In this document: positions 11,182 to 22,078 of the stretch, in pieces
Position numbering within the stretch: position 1 is the stretch's first letter
Layout of the letters: every line of letters begins with the position of its first letter
NCBI GenBank assembly: GCA_900491605.1
Contig: UESW01004011.1
Coordinates: 512,141 to 576,140 of the forward strand
DNA length: 64,000 bases
Origin: Calamus simplicifolius
Taxonomy: Eukaryota; Streptophyta; Magnoliopsida; Arecales; Arecaceae
Reading direction: 5' to 3'
The notes under the pieces: model-generated
Told to the model about the DNA's origin: nothing
What the model saw: only the letters and a program-made list of their open reading frames with translations
The model's database searches: none
Position numbers and translations under genes: made by a program

Positions 11182-11355
11182 CACAGGTGCATGATCCATG
11201 TACAGGTTAGTTAAGATGGGTTAGGTTACCTTGATGCTTCCATAAAAAACTCTCCCATCCCTCTACAATGTCTACAGAAGATACCTGATCGCCATGAGCA
11301 TCCATGAGTGCACTGCAAACTTACTGATAAAGCTTTACTCCATATTGAAACCTGC
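10142..11355. repeat. R1-M1: first copy of the duplicated ~1.2-kb unit
   Basis: R1 (10142-10907) begins with aaagcttcgaaaattaaat and ends gcatttgg-type sequence then taatac. M1 (10908-11355) holds the phrase gccacttgagcaagtgg and a long T run. R recurs at 11356-12129 and 25010-25781, and M at 24585-25009 and 27020-27200. R1-M1 carries no insertion and so shows the empty site (ctaataccatcgg) for G1. On the minus strand R contains ctataaaacgggtaag, a promoter-like box, so R may itself be an old LTR or non-autonomous element. No coding sequence. Confidence 0.8.
11148..11181. repeat. Poly-T tract (T34) in M1
   Basis: The same position in M2 (24818-24833) has T16, a length difference typical of mononucleotide slippage. 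Confidence 0.9.
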
Positions 11356-12129
11356 AGAAAGCTTCAAAAATTAAATATTTCAATAAGGACCTTCAACGTT
11401 CAAATTAATGATCAAAATTACAGCCGTAAATTTGAGAAAACTCAATAGAGAGTTAGAGATCAAAATGCTCTCTGAGTGTTTGAGTGTTTATACCTGATCA
11501 GAGGTCCTTCTTACCCGTTTTATAGATATTCCTTATCATCTAGCATCATGTGAAGTCTCATGATGAATGGTGACTTTGTGAATAGATGATAACTTTTTGG
11601 ACGGAATGTCAGGATTAGTAGAATTTGTTCTATCTGATCTGGATGATTGGTACTTCAGGATGGACGATGACTTTTTGGGCTATCTAAGTAATTAGTACTT
11701 CATGATAAATGATGACCTTTTGGGCTTGATGTCAGAATTAATGGGGTTTGTCTTATTAGGCATGCGGGCCATAGGCGGTTAGTGAGCCTGGTATTGTCAG
11801 GCACATGGACCGTAGGTAGTTGATGGGTTCAGTCCGAGAGCTAGGCTGCTAGAAAGTTGGGGTCGAGTTCAGAAACGAGGCCATCTTGAAGGTCAGGACT
11901 GAGTCCGAAGAAAAGGCCGTCTTGAAGGCTGAGACAGAGTTTGAAGACGAGATCACCTTAAAGGCTAAGGCCGATATTTTTTGACTTTTATCGTTAATTA
12001 ATTTTGATCATTAAATTACATGTAGTTTTATCAATCATATCATCTATAATGCACGATAATTCATAATTTTTATGAACCTGGTTCAAACATCATTAAAATA
12101 TGTTTTATTAAACATTTGGATACTGATAC
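11356..12129. repeat. R2: second copy of R, left flank of G1
   Basis: Closely similar to R3 (25010-25781) and less so to R1. It ends gatac at 12125-12129, the left target-site duplication of G1 (original probably AATAC, by comparison with R1 and R3). Confidence 0.8.
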
Positions 12130-13460
12130 TGATGACGCCCGATCACCGGTCATGAACATCGAAAGAAGAGAGCTGCTTAATCCATGAATCCACGCTTGGT
12201 CGGATGGCCTGCAAAAAAGTCCCAAGATCGGAGGGGTGCTCCGGTGGGGACCCTCCAACGCTCAAGTCAGCAATCGAGGTCACAGCTGAGGAAGAGCTCA
12301 GACGAGCTCCTCTTTAGGATGAGAAGAGTCCACAGAAAGGGGGAATCCATATCTGGGTATCAGGATAGCAAGCGTATGAGTTCGCGTACCTTGTTTCTGA
12401 GTGGACTTACCCTTTTATAGGGGGTTGATACCTGCACAACCACGTGGAGTTCCGTGAGAAGGGAATGTCCGCGGGGTTCGTGGGGGTTGCATGAATCTGG
12501 GCCGGTTGGTGGGTCCTATCTCATCGAAGAGGGGGAAAAATGGCGGTTGGTAAGCCACGTCCCATCAGTCAGTGGAGCTGGCGTGTAGTTAGGTCTGGTC
12601 CCATCAATAGAGCAACCAGTGGGTGGTTGAACTTAGTTGTGTTAGACGGCGTGGGTCAGAAGGATGGCAGCTTGAACAACCAGGACCGTTTTGGGGCCAA
12701 CTTGGGAAAGTCGGGACTGCCTTGACTCTCCTAAGGGCGCCGAGGCCGAGCAGGGCCAACTCGGCCGACCTGGAGATGCCGGGGCGGGGCCGACCAGGGA
12801 TGGTTGGGGTTGACTCGGCTGACTGGGAGATGCTGGGGCCGAGCGGGGCCGACTTGGGGGAGTCGGGGCCAGCTCGGCCGACTTGGAGATGCCGGGGCCG
12901 AGCGGGGTCGACTTGGAGAAGTTGGGGCCGACTCGGCCGACTGGAAGGTGCCGGGGCCGAGCCGGGCTAACTTGGAGAAGTCAGGGTCAGCTCGGCCGAC
13001 TTGGAGATGCCGGGGCCGAGCGGGGCCGATTTGGAGAAGTCGGGGTTGGCTCGGCCGACTGAGAGATGCTGGGGCCGAGCGTGGCCGACTTGGAGAAGTC
13101 AGGGCCGGCTCGGCCGATTGGGAGGTGCCGGGACCGAGCGGGGCTGATTTGGAGAAGTCAGGGCCGGCTCGGCCAACTGGGAGATGCCGGGGCCGAGCTT
13201 GGCCGACTTGGAGAAGTCGGGGCCGGCTCGGCCGACTGGGAGGTGCCGGGGCTGAACGGGGCCGACTCGGCCGACTGGGAGGTGCCGGGGCCGACTTGGA
13301 GAAGTCGGGGCTGACCCGGCCGACTGGGAGGTGCCGGGGCCGAGCGGGGCCGACCTGGAGAAGTCGGAGCCGGCTCGGCCGACTTGGAGATGCCGGGACG
13401 GGGCCGCCTTAAGCTTTTGATTTTGTCATAATTGCCCTCGTGGCTACGTCAGCCACATCA
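12130..13460 (-). repeat. G1 3' LTR (LTR1, 1331 bp)
   Basis: Matches LTR2 (23062-24579) and the solo LTR3 (25782-27014). On the plus strand it starts TGATGACGCCCGATC and ends CCACATCA. A minus-strand TATA (cccctataaaag) lies near 12410-12421. About half of it is the ~59-bp GC-rich array (12735-13410). Confidence 0.9.
12735..13410. repeat. ~59-bp GC-rich tandem array in LTR1
   Basis: Around eleven units of gccgagcggggccgactt type. Each unit contains CCGACTT-GGAG-AAGTCGG, a perfect 7-bp stem with a 4-nt loop. Stop codons are rare in all frames, so long ORFs appear on both strands, but the period is not a multiple of three and these ORFs cycle through the frames; they are not genes. Unit number differs among the three LTRs. 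Confidence 0.85.
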
Positions 13461-13482
13461 GATGCCCCCCGTTCCTGAGCGC
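13461..13482 (-). promoter_or_regulatory. Polypurine tract of G1
   Basis: The minus strand reads aggaacggggggcatc immediately before the LTR start TGATGTGG, in the correct position for plus-strand priming. Confidence 0.7.
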
Positions 13483-13871
13483 GAAGGGCCATGTGCCCGC
13501 TGCCCTTTGGGCGAGAGGGGCACAAAAATTCAAAAAATGATTACTCTTTAGTGCGCTTTTAATAGCTTGGTGAGCTGGCGCGTCGTCCCGAGACAGTGTC
13601 GCTTCGCAAATCTTCCACAATCATACGGTAGGTGGGGGCTGACGTCGACGCCGGACGCCGTGAGGAAAGCGCCCATCGGGGAATGGAAAAAGGGCGAAGG
13701 TTATTATTGTTTCTCCATTTTTATGCCCTACGATTAGTCGGGGATCACGCTCCTCGGGCAAATCGAGGCGGCACATCTCGAGCGCTAGCGAGATTTCCGA
13801 CGGACAGCTCGTGGCGCAATAGAAGACCGCCACGTGGCGGGGCCTTGATTACCGTCGTTCGGAAATGGGGG

Positions 13872-13879
13872 TATAAAAG
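13872..13879 (+). promoter_or_regulatory. TATA box of the antisense gene in G1
   Basis: TATAAAAG in a GC-rich context, followed ~30-50 bp later by a pyrimidine-rich leader and, 176 bp downstream, the antisense ORF ATG at 14048. A splice-acceptor-like ttcttttgccgcag directly precedes that ATG, so a 5' UTR intron is possible. It lies between the G1 3' LTR and the antisense ORF, independent of the LTR promoter. Confidence 0.55.
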
Positions 13880-14047
13880 TGACCCAAGGGCCTGGGGAAA
13901 GCTTTTACATTGCCATTGCTTTCTTCCAACTTTCCTTTCTCTGAATTCCTCTGCAACCTGAGTCTTTCTGCCCTCGAGTTCCTTTCATTTTCGGACGTGT
14001 CTTCCGATGTCTCAGTCTTCTATGGCTAACATATTCTTTTGCCGCAG

Positions 14048-14886
14048 ATGGCCAACGATGCCATAGCCCTTTGTGAGGCGATGTCTCACTCAGCGGATGC
14101 GCTCATAAAGTCCATGGCGCGGGCCGACAAGTATAAGAACGAGAGCATGGCGTAGTCCCAGAGCCTTGCTCGACTTCACCATGAGACCAAGGCCCAGGAG
14201 GAGGATCTGGGTAGCCGAATAAGGGAGGCGGAATGCCGGGCTGAAGCTGAGAGTGGCCGAGCATCCGCGGCCGAGGCCAAATTGGAACTGGTCTCAGACA
14301 GACAGAAGGCTGCCGTGGAGCGGAATGAGGAGCTGGTCCATCAGTTTCAACGCGCCAAGAGGGAGGTTGGGGCGGCGCGAGATGAGGCTAGGGCCGTTGC
14401 TGAGAGAACTTCCACCGCAGAGAAGGCGGCGGTCGAGGCGAGCCATGAGAAAGCCGAGGTCGTGGCTCACGCGGACGAGGCCAACGTGCGAGCCGAGGAA
14501 GCTGAGGGCCAAGCCTGGGAGGCCGAGGCACAGGCTAAGGCAGCAGTAGCCAGGGTGCAGCAGGCCGAGGTGCAAGCCAAGGAGGCCGAAGGTAGGGCTC
14601 AGCGGGTTGAGACGCAAGCCCAGGAGGCTGATGCTAGGGCCAAGCAGGCTGAGGCCGGGGCGGGATAGGCCATAGCCAACTATAAGTCCTCGCCGGAATT
14701 CGGGAAGGAGGTCCTTGAGGCCAGCCTCGATGCCTATATTAAGGGCTTCGACATGTGCAAAACTAAGGTATCCGCGGCTCTTAAAATCGACATCGATGAG
14801 CTCGAGGGATCCGCCCCGAGGAGTCTGACGAGGAGCCGGCTGAGGAAGAGGATGACGAGGAAGAGCCAGGCCCAAGCGAGCCCTGA
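14048..14886 (+). pseudogene. Antisense coiled-coil ORF of G1 (about 280 codons, broken)
   Basis: It runs on the strand opposite to G1 pol. ATG at 14048. The N-terminus MANDAIALCEAMSHSADA is followed by ~180 residues of heptad-like Ala/Glu/Arg/Gln repeats (EAEGQAWEAEAQAKAAVA), a strong predicted coiled coil. Then comes ANYKSSPEFGKEV, a helical stretch, and an acidic tail (SDEEPAEEEDDEEEPG). Breaks: TAG at 14153, TAG at 14666, and a frame change near 14803-14815 before the acidic tail; the stop is at 14884. A TATA box lies upstream, and an A/T-rich 3' UTR with a tgtaat signal follows (14900-14965). The G2 homologue at 2351-3540 shares YKSSxEF and the acidic tail. It matches the known class of additional antisense ORFs in Tat elements; its function is unknown. 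Confidence 0.7.
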
Positions 14887-15394
14887 AGAGTTGCTGTTTC
14901 TTCTTTTTCCCTTTTCTTTTTGTAATCGGCCTCGGTCAAATTTTGTACTTCAATTTCATTATTAATGAAGAAAAGCCTTTTGTAAAGATGTTTTTGCACT
15001 TTGTCTCTTCTTTCCTCTGGGTCGAACGTTTTATCGTGCAACTAACGACAAGGCGGGCCCCGTACCTATTAATGAGGAGGACCTTTCCTTCTGATATGTT
15101 TTCTATTTCTGAGCATTGCGCACATTGATGACGCCATGGCCAGATCGCAGCCCCAGATTTGCCAATGTTTGGATGCGTCTTTGAGGGATATGCCAGCAGC
15201 GTGGGAGATTGCTTAAGATGCATTAAATTGTCGCGGGTTGTTTGAAGGGAGATTCGTCTGTGCCCGAATCTTCTAAGGACTTGGAACGATCCGAGGGCAA
15301 CTTAGCGCCGAGATCGACTTGAGGGCATCGGGGGCCGAGCGGGGCTTGACTGAGGAAGGTCTGCGCCGACTTGGAGACAGTGAGGGCCAAGCAG
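14887..15394. other. Antisense gene 3' region and spacer
   Basis: The first ~90 bases are T-rich with tgtaat and attaatgaag phrases and look like a 3' UTR of the antisense gene. No ORF or repeat was recognised from about 15000 to 15394. Confidence 0.45.
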
Positions 15395-17515
15395 GGCCCT
15401 TTAGAACCATTTCGGCGGTCTATGTGCTGCCCGAGAGGCGACTCGGCGGGTACGAAGCTTTTAGAGTCTTAACCAACTCGGAGGTACCCCCGTGCCAGAG
15501 CCGAGTGGTGTCCCATAGGCCATGATGCCGGCGAGCTCCTTTAGAACCACCTCGGGGGTTTGTGTGCCGCCCGAAGGGCGACTCGGCGGGTACGGAGCCT
15601 TTAAGGTCTTAACCGACTCGGGGGAACCTCCGTGCCGGGGCCGAGCGTTGTTTCGTAGGCCACGATGCCCGCGAGCTCCTTTAGAACCACCTCGGGAGTT
15701 TGTGTGCCGCCCGAGGGATGACTCGGCGGGTACGGAGCCTTTAGGGTCTTAACCGACTCGGGGGCACCTCCGTGCCGGGGCCGAGTGGTGTCCCATAGGC
15801 CACAATGCTGGCGAGCTCCTTTAGAACCACCTCAGGGGTTTGTGTGCCACCCGAGGGGCGACACGGCGGGTACGGAGCCTTTAGGGTCTTAACTGACTCG
15901 GGGGCACCTCCGTGCCAGGGCCGAGTGGTATCCCGTAGGCCACGATACCGACAAACTCCTTTAGAACCATCTCGGGGGTTTGTGTGCCGCCCGAGGGATG
16001 ACTCAACTGGGTACGGAGCTGTTAGAGACTTGAACCGACTCGGGGCATCTCCTAGCTGTACCGAGTGGTGTCCCGTTAGCCACAATACCGGTGAGCTCCT
16101 TTAAAACCACCTCGGGGGTTTGTATGCCGTCCGAGGGGTGACTCGACCGGATACGGAGCTATTAGGGACTTAAACCGACTCGGAGGTGTCTCCTAGCCGG
16201 ACCGAGTGGTGTCCCGTTAGCCGCGATGCCGGTGAGCTCCTTTAGAACCACCTCGGGAGTTTGTGTGCCGCTTGAGGGATGACTCGACCGGGTAGGAAGC
16301 TGTTAGGGACTTGAACCGACTCGGGGGCGTCTCCTAGTTGGACCGAGTGGTATCCCGTTAGCCGCAATGCCGGTGAACTCCTTTAGAACCACCTCGGGGG
16401 TTTGTATGCCACTCGAGGGGCGATTCGACCGGGTATGGAGCTATTAGGGACTTGAACCGACTCGGAGGCATCTCCTAGCCGGACCGAGTGGTGTCCCGTT
16501 AGCTGCGATGCTGGTGAGCTCCTTTAGAACCACCTCGGGGGTTTGTGTGCCACCCGAGAGGCAACTCGATCGGTTACGGAGCTGTTAGGGACTTGAACCG
16601 ACTCTGGGGCATCTCCTAGCCGGACCGAGTGGTGTTCCATTAGCCTCAATGCCGGTGAGCTCCTTTAGAACCATCTCGGGGGTTTGTGTGCCGCCCGAGG
16701 GGTGACTCGACTGGGTACGGAGCTGTTAGGAACTTGAACCGACTCGGGGGCGTCTCCTAGCCGGACCGAGTGGTGTCCTGTTAGCCGCGATTCCAATGAG
16801 CTCCTTTAGAACCACCTCGGGGGTTTGTGTGCCGCCCGAGGGATGACTCGACCGGGTACAAAGTTTTAGGGACTTGAACTGACTCGGGGGCATCTCCTAG
16901 CCGGACCGAGTGGTGTTCCGTTAGCCGCAATGCCGGTGAGCTCCTTTAGAACTACCTCGTGGGTTTGTGTGCTGCTCGAGGGGCGACTCGACCGGGTATG
17001 GAGTTGTTAGGGACTTGAATTGACTCGGGGGCATCTCCTAGCTGGACCGAGTGGTGTTCCGTTAGCCACGATGCCGGCGAGCTCCTTTAGAACCACCTCG
17101 GGGTTTGTGTGCCGCCCGAGGAGCGACTCGATCGGGTACAAAGCTGTTAGGGACTTGAACCAACTCGGGGGCGTCTCCTAGCCGGACCGAGTGGTGTCCC
17201 ATTAGCCGCGATGCCGGTGAGCTCCTTTAGAACCACCTCGGAGGTTTGTGTGCCGCCCGAGGGGCGACTCGACCGGGTACGAAGCTATTAGGGACTTGAA
17301 CTGACTCGAGGAAATCTTCTAGCCGGATCGAGTGGTGTCCCGTTAGCCACGATGCCGGTGAGCTCCTTTAGAACTACCTCAGGGGTTTATGTGCTGCCCG
17401 AGGGGCGACTCGACCAGGTACGGAGCTGTTAGGGACTTGAACCGACTTGGGGGTGTCTCCTAGCCGGACCGAGTGGTGTCCCATTAGCCGCGATGCTGGT
17501 GAGCTCCTTTTCCGA
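15395..17515. repeat. 140-141 bp tandem array (about 15 copies) in G1
   Basis: The phrase ctcctttagaaccacctcgg restarts at 15536, 15676, 15816, 15956, 16096, 16237, 16378, 16519 and so on to ~17500: period 140, becoming 141. Each unit has CCTCGGG...CCCGAGG (7-bp inverted repeat) and ACTCGG...CCGAGT. Copies before ~15960 form one variant (tacggagcctttagggtctt) and later ones another (gagctgttagggacttgaac). It lies between integrase and the antisense ORF, the same place as the 67-bp array of G2. Short ORFs inside are shadows. Confidence 0.92.
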
Positions 17516-17597
17516 GATCTAGTCCTTGGACACAAGGGATAATAGGCTGTGGCGTCAGAAGGGGCCCTCTTTATTGCTCATATTCTGGAGGGATACA

Positions 17598-18760
17598 TCA
17601 TTGATAATATTGGCGGAGGTTATCCGCGTTCCAGGTATGCGGAATGGGTTGTCCGTTGAGCTCTTCTAGTCGGTATGCCCCCCAATGGAGCGTCTCAGCG
17701 ACACGATAAGGACCCTCCCAGTTGGGGGACAATTTTTCCCCCTCCGTAGGCTTAGATACTTCAGCCTTTCTCAAAACCAGATCTCTGTGGTGAAAGACCT
17801 TGGGACGAACTCGAGCGTTGTAGTACTTGGCTGCCCGCTGACGGATGGTCACCATACGTAGCCTTGCCCGGTCATGTGCTTCGTCGATGAAGTCCAGATT
17901 AGCCCGTATCAATGTGGAATTATCTTCCTCGTTAAAGGACTCTACGCGCGGACTGGGTAGTCCGATCTCAATAGGGATGACGGATTCGGATCCGAAGACG
18001 AGACTGAAGGGAGTTTCGCCCATCGGGGCTCTGGGGGTCGTGTGGTAAGCCCATATCACACTGGGGAGCTCCTCCACCCATCGACCCTTGGATCCATCTA
18101 GCCGGGTCCTGAGCCCTCTGAGAATGGTGCGATTCATGACCTCGGCCTCCCCGTTGGTCTGGGGGTGGCCGACAGAGGTGAATCGATGGCGAATACTCAG
18201 CTCGCCGCAGAAAGCTTTGAATGCATCATTGTTGAACTGGTGGCCGTTGTCCGTAACGAGAGTGTGAGGTAGGCCAAAGCGGCATATGATCGACTTCCAG
18301 AAGAAGGCTTTGACTTTACTCTCGGTGATCTTAGCCAGCTCCTCGACCTCGACCCACTTGATGAAGTAGTCGATGGCTACTAGCAAGAATCTCCATTATC
18401 CCGAAGCTGAAGGGAATAGCCCGAGAATGTCCATTCCCCACTGAGCGAGGGGCCAAGGAGCCGAAAGCAGGCTTAGTGGGGTAGACGGCTGACGCTGGAT
18501 GTGTGCATGGCGCTGGCAACTATCGCACTTCTGAACTAGTTTGGCAGCATCCTCCCTCATGGTAAGCCAGAAATATCCCTGACGGAGGGCCTTCTGGGCT
18601 AGGGACCTGCCCTCCAGGTGATTTTCGCAAATGCCTTCATGGATTTCTCTAAGGATGTAGTCGGCATCGGCAGGTCCTGCACATATGAGCAGGGGTAGGA
18701 GAATGACCTCCTGTATAGACGTCCGTCTAGGAGGACAAATTTGGAAGCTCTCCACTTGAG
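17598..18760 (-). pseudogene. G1 integrase
   Basis: The HHCC zinc domain is visible (REIHEGICENHLEG, then CDSC). The catalytic core has D in WGMDILG, D in LVTDNGHQFNND and E in TNGEAEVMNR, so all three acidic residues are present. The C-terminal part ends PIPHTWNADNLRQYYQ at 17598; no chromodomain is seen. The frame shifts near 18390 (between the first D and VAIDYFIKWVE) and near 18700. The core ORF 18386-17598 is otherwise open. This enzyme would insert the cDNA. Confidence 0.9.
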
Positions 18761-18779
18761 CAGCTTGGCTTCATTGCGA

Positions 18780-19310
18780 TCATCAGGGAGAGTGCCGTTA
18801 GTGAGATAGCAGACGTAGGCATCCATCCATGTAGGCTCTTGGGTGAGCGGTAGGACTTCCTCTCCATCCTCTATGCTGGGCCTTTCTAGGTATTCGATAT
18901 AGGCATCTCTTGCGATGCCATCGGCGGAGGCCAGGCGGGAAAGGATGTCGGCCTTGGCATTCTCACTCCGAGGAATGTAACTAATGCTGAAATAAGCTAA
19001 CATGGAGACCAAGAGCCGAACCTTGCCCAGGTATTGAGTCATAGCAGGGTCATGCGCCTCATACTCTCCGTTGATTTGTCCGGAGACGAGTTGCGAGTCA
19101 GTGAAAGCTCTGAGATGCCTTATTCCGAACTCTTGGACTAGCCTTAATCCTACCAGCAGGGCCTCGTACTCGGCTTGGTTATTGGTGGCTTTGAATGGAA
19201 ACCGCAGGGCACATTCTGCTCTCTCTCCATCCGGTCTGGTGAGAATGAGGCCGGCACCACTTCTCTGAGAGTTTGACGCGCCGTCTACATGGAGGATCCA
19301 AGTTTCTCCA
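18780..19310 (-). pseudogene. G1 second (archaeal-type) RNase H and linker to integrase
   Basis: Minus-strand translation from about 19300 gives WILHVDGASNSQRSGAG, then NNQAEYEALLVGL, then AFTDSQLVSGQI: the D, E, D pattern of an RNase H fold distinct from the RT-linked one. Such a second module is a hallmark of Tat-lineage gypsy elements. The linker SYIPRSENAKADILSRLAS follows in a shifted frame. Confidence 0.8.
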
Positions 19311-19399
19311 TCATTTCTTGGCTCAGGCTCGTGCTACTCCACGGAAACCTCCCTGGTCTCCTCATCCGCCCAAGTGCACTTGACCAGGAAGTTGACCAG

Positions 19400-19960
19400 G
19401 ACTTGGGACTTTAGAGCCGGCCATCCTTGGAAGGAGAGGTCGAATTCTTCCATCTTGATGGCCCACTTGGTGAGTTGGCCCGAGGTATCTGGAGGGACTG
19501 GTCTGTGAGCACCACAATGGGATGAGCTTGAAAATATGGGCAGAGACGTCGAGCAGAGACGATCAGGGCGAAGATGATTTTTTCTGTCTTGGAGTATCTG
19601 ACATCCGCATCATGGAGCACCTTGCATACGTAATAAACAGGCCTTTGGGTCCCGTCAGCATCGAGACGCACCAAGACTGAGCTAACGGCCTCTAGAGAAG
19701 CGGCGAGGTAAAGGAAAAGACTTCCCTGTCTCTTGGCTTAGACAGGAACGGCGGAGAAGATAGAAATGCCTTTAGCCCGTCGAAGGCTTTCTGGCAATCG
19801 TTCGTCCACTCGAAGCTGTTCACTTTCCGCATGGCCTTGAAGAAGGGCAAGCACCTCTCGATCGATTTGGAGAGGAAACGACTTAAAGCCGCTACCCTTC
19901 CCGTTAGTCGCTGCAGTTCCTTCTTGCTGGACGATGGTCTCATGTCGAGGATGGCATTGA
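19400..19960 (-). pseudogene. G1 RT-linked RNase H
   Basis: Segments LQRLTGRVAALSRFLSKS (RT thumb/connection, near 19910), KAFDGLKAFLSSPP and PVYYVCKVLHDADVRYSKTE followed by ALIVSARRLCPYFQAHPI (near 19640-19530). The frame shifts near 19690 and 19960. This is the usual Ty3/gypsy RNase H with the tether to RT. Confidence 0.8.
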
Positions 19961-20700
19961 TCTTCTCTGGGTTTGCCTCGATCCCTCGCTGATCACCATA
20001 AAACCCAGGAACTTGCCCGCCGTGACCTCAAAGGCACATTTCTTGGGATTCAGCTTGACTTGGAAGCGGCGAAGGTTGTTGAAGGTTTCCTCTAGGTCGG
20101 AGATATGATCAGAAGCGCGGATGCTCTTGGTTAGCATGTCATCCACGTAGACTTCCATGTTTCGGCCTAGCTGATCCTGAAACACCATGTTCATCAATCT
20201 TTGATAGGTCACCCCCGCATTCTTGAGACCGAAGGGCATAACTTTGTAGCAATAAATCTTCTTTTCTGTTACAAAGGATGTGTTCTCTTCGTCGCTAGGG
20301 TCCATCCTTATTTAGTTATATCCAGAGAAGGCATCCATGAAGCTGAGAAGCTTATGGTCGGAGGTGAAATCTACCAGTTGGTCTATCCTTGGTAGGGAAA
20401 AATTATCTTTCGGGCATGCCTTGTTGAGGTCGGTGAAGTCGATGCAAATTCTCCAGCTCCCGTTTGCCTTTTGCACCATGACCACATTAGCCAGCCAGTT
20501 AGGGTAATGCGCCCCTCGGATGTGGCCGGCGTTGAGCAGCTTGTTAACCTCCTCATCAATGGCTTTTTGCCGCTCGGGAGCGAAGCTTCTCTTCCTTTGG
20601 TAGATTGGACGGTGCTTCGGATCGATATTGAGCTTGTGGGTGATTACTTCTGGAGGGATGTCGGGCATATCAGATGCTGACCAAGCGAAAACGTCTGAGT
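19960..20700 (-). pseudogene. G1 reverse transcriptase
   Basis: Conserved blocks in order: NWLANVVMVQKANGSWRIC, DFTDLNKACPKDNFSLP, DAFSGYN, VMPFGLKNAGVTYQR, EVYVDDMLTKS (YVDD active site) and LNPKKCAFEVTAGKFLGF. One nonsense change (CAA to TAA, near 20309) separates DAFSGYN from the next block; a frameshift follows GFMV near 19990. Apart from these the domain is complete. Confidence 0.92.
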
Positions 20701-22078
20701 TGGCCCGCAGGAAGGTTAGGAGGTGATCACGATCCTTCGAGGGGAGGAGTCCGCCGAGGTGCACGGTCTTCACTGGATCGTCCCTGAGGAGAAAGGTTAG
20801 GAGGTGCTCGGCCGGCTCTCCCCTCCTACCGGACTCCCTGGGGTCAGGTGCTTCTGGAATCGACTTGGCTTCCAAGGGGCTTGACGCTGTGTGATAGCAG
20901 GGCAAGACTGAGCCGACCTCGCCCCTCATCTCCCCGACACCTTCGCTAGTAGGGAACTGCACCAGCAGGCGTCGGATGGAGATAATCACATCCAATAGAT
21001 TCAAACCTGGGCGCCCGAGGATGGTGTTGAATGCCAAGGGGATCCGCACGACTAGGAACTTCATGATCACTGTGCTTTGGCATGGCGGTGTTCCGGCTGT
21101 CACATGAAAAGATATCTCACCCTCAACCCTTACTGAATCCCCCGTGAATCCAACTAGAGGGGCTGCCACAGGCTGGAGAGATTTAAGAAATAATCTCATC
21201 CGAACAAAAGAGTCATAGGTAAGGATGTCAGCTGAGCTGCCACTATCAACCAATATCCTCTTTACAGGGTGCTTGGCAATCGTCATAGAGACGGCGATGC
21301 CTTCATTATTTACATTCTCAAAATTCACCGGTCCCCTCCCAAGAACTATATTACCTGGCGCTTCCTCCCCTCTTGGCCGCTTGGATGAGGAAGCCGCTCC
21401 CCAAGACACCATCCCGACTGTCCGCTCTGTGGGGGTGTTATTGACAACGGCCTGAGCAAGCGGGGGTCCCATGAGTGCCGGCAGCGGTTGCGGCGCCTTC
21501 TGAACATATTTGCTAAGGTAACCCCGCTGGATGAGCTCCTCAATGGCACGCTTTAAGCTGAAGCAGCTGTCGGTGTTGTGGCCGTAATCCCGATGGAACC
21601 AGCAATAATGGCTCTTGTCGCGGGAAAGACCTTTCTTCATAGAAGGAGGGCGTTGGAGATAAGGCTCGCCCTCGATTTCCATCAGGATGTGAGATCGAGG
21701 GGCGAGGAGAGGTGTGAGCTTACTCTCGTCGGGGACGGGGCTTCGATGCCTGTTGTCGGATCGGCAAGGCGGATCAGGTCGCTGGTGGTGAGGGGGTCCA
21801 CTCGGCTCGGGGCGAGTGGGCTTGCGGCTGGAGCTCCTTGAGAACTCGCGGCGGGTGAGGTCGGCCTCATCCGCGTAGATGTACTTCTGAGCTCGGAGGA
21901 GGAGGTCGGAGTAGGAACTCGGGGGCTTCTTGTCCAGAGAGAAAGTGAAGCGGGACGGGAGGATCCCCCGCTTCAGCGCTAGCGTTGCCACCGCGTCGTC
22001 AAGATGGTAGACTTCGAGGTCGGCAGTCTTGAACCGGGACACAAAATCCCGCAGTGGCTCCCCCTCCTTCTGACGCAC
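20701..22078 (-). CDS. G1 gag C-terminus and protease (5' part of open pol frame)
   Basis: The long open frame starting at 22078 (MRQKEGEPLRDFV) encodes the end of the retrotransposon gag domain. A CCHH-like knuckle YCWFHRDYGHNTDSC lies at residues 158-172, and an aspartic protease follows with active site ILVDSGSSADIL (D278) and the later ILGRPGLN motif. A linker to RT follows (SDVFAWSASDMPDIPPEVI at about residues 461-479). The frame stays open into RT as far as 20312. Gag-pol are in one frame here, usual for Tat elements. Confidence 0.88.

Noticed and set aside
12540..13412. Long plus-strand ORFs rich in Gly, Arg, Pro in LTR1, LTR2 and LTR3
   Set aside because: They arise from the ~59-bp stop-poor array. 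The repeat phrase passes through all three frames in one ORF and both strands are open, so there is no conserved protein.
14294..14875. 193-codon Leu-rich minus-strand ORF opposite the antisense coiled-coil gene
   Set aside because: It is the complement of a regular Ala/Glu/Arg coiled coil, which yields Leu/Gly/Ser-rich shadows.
15319..16104. Short ORFs in the 140-bp array
   Set aside because: They repeat with the array period and lie open on both strands; not genes.
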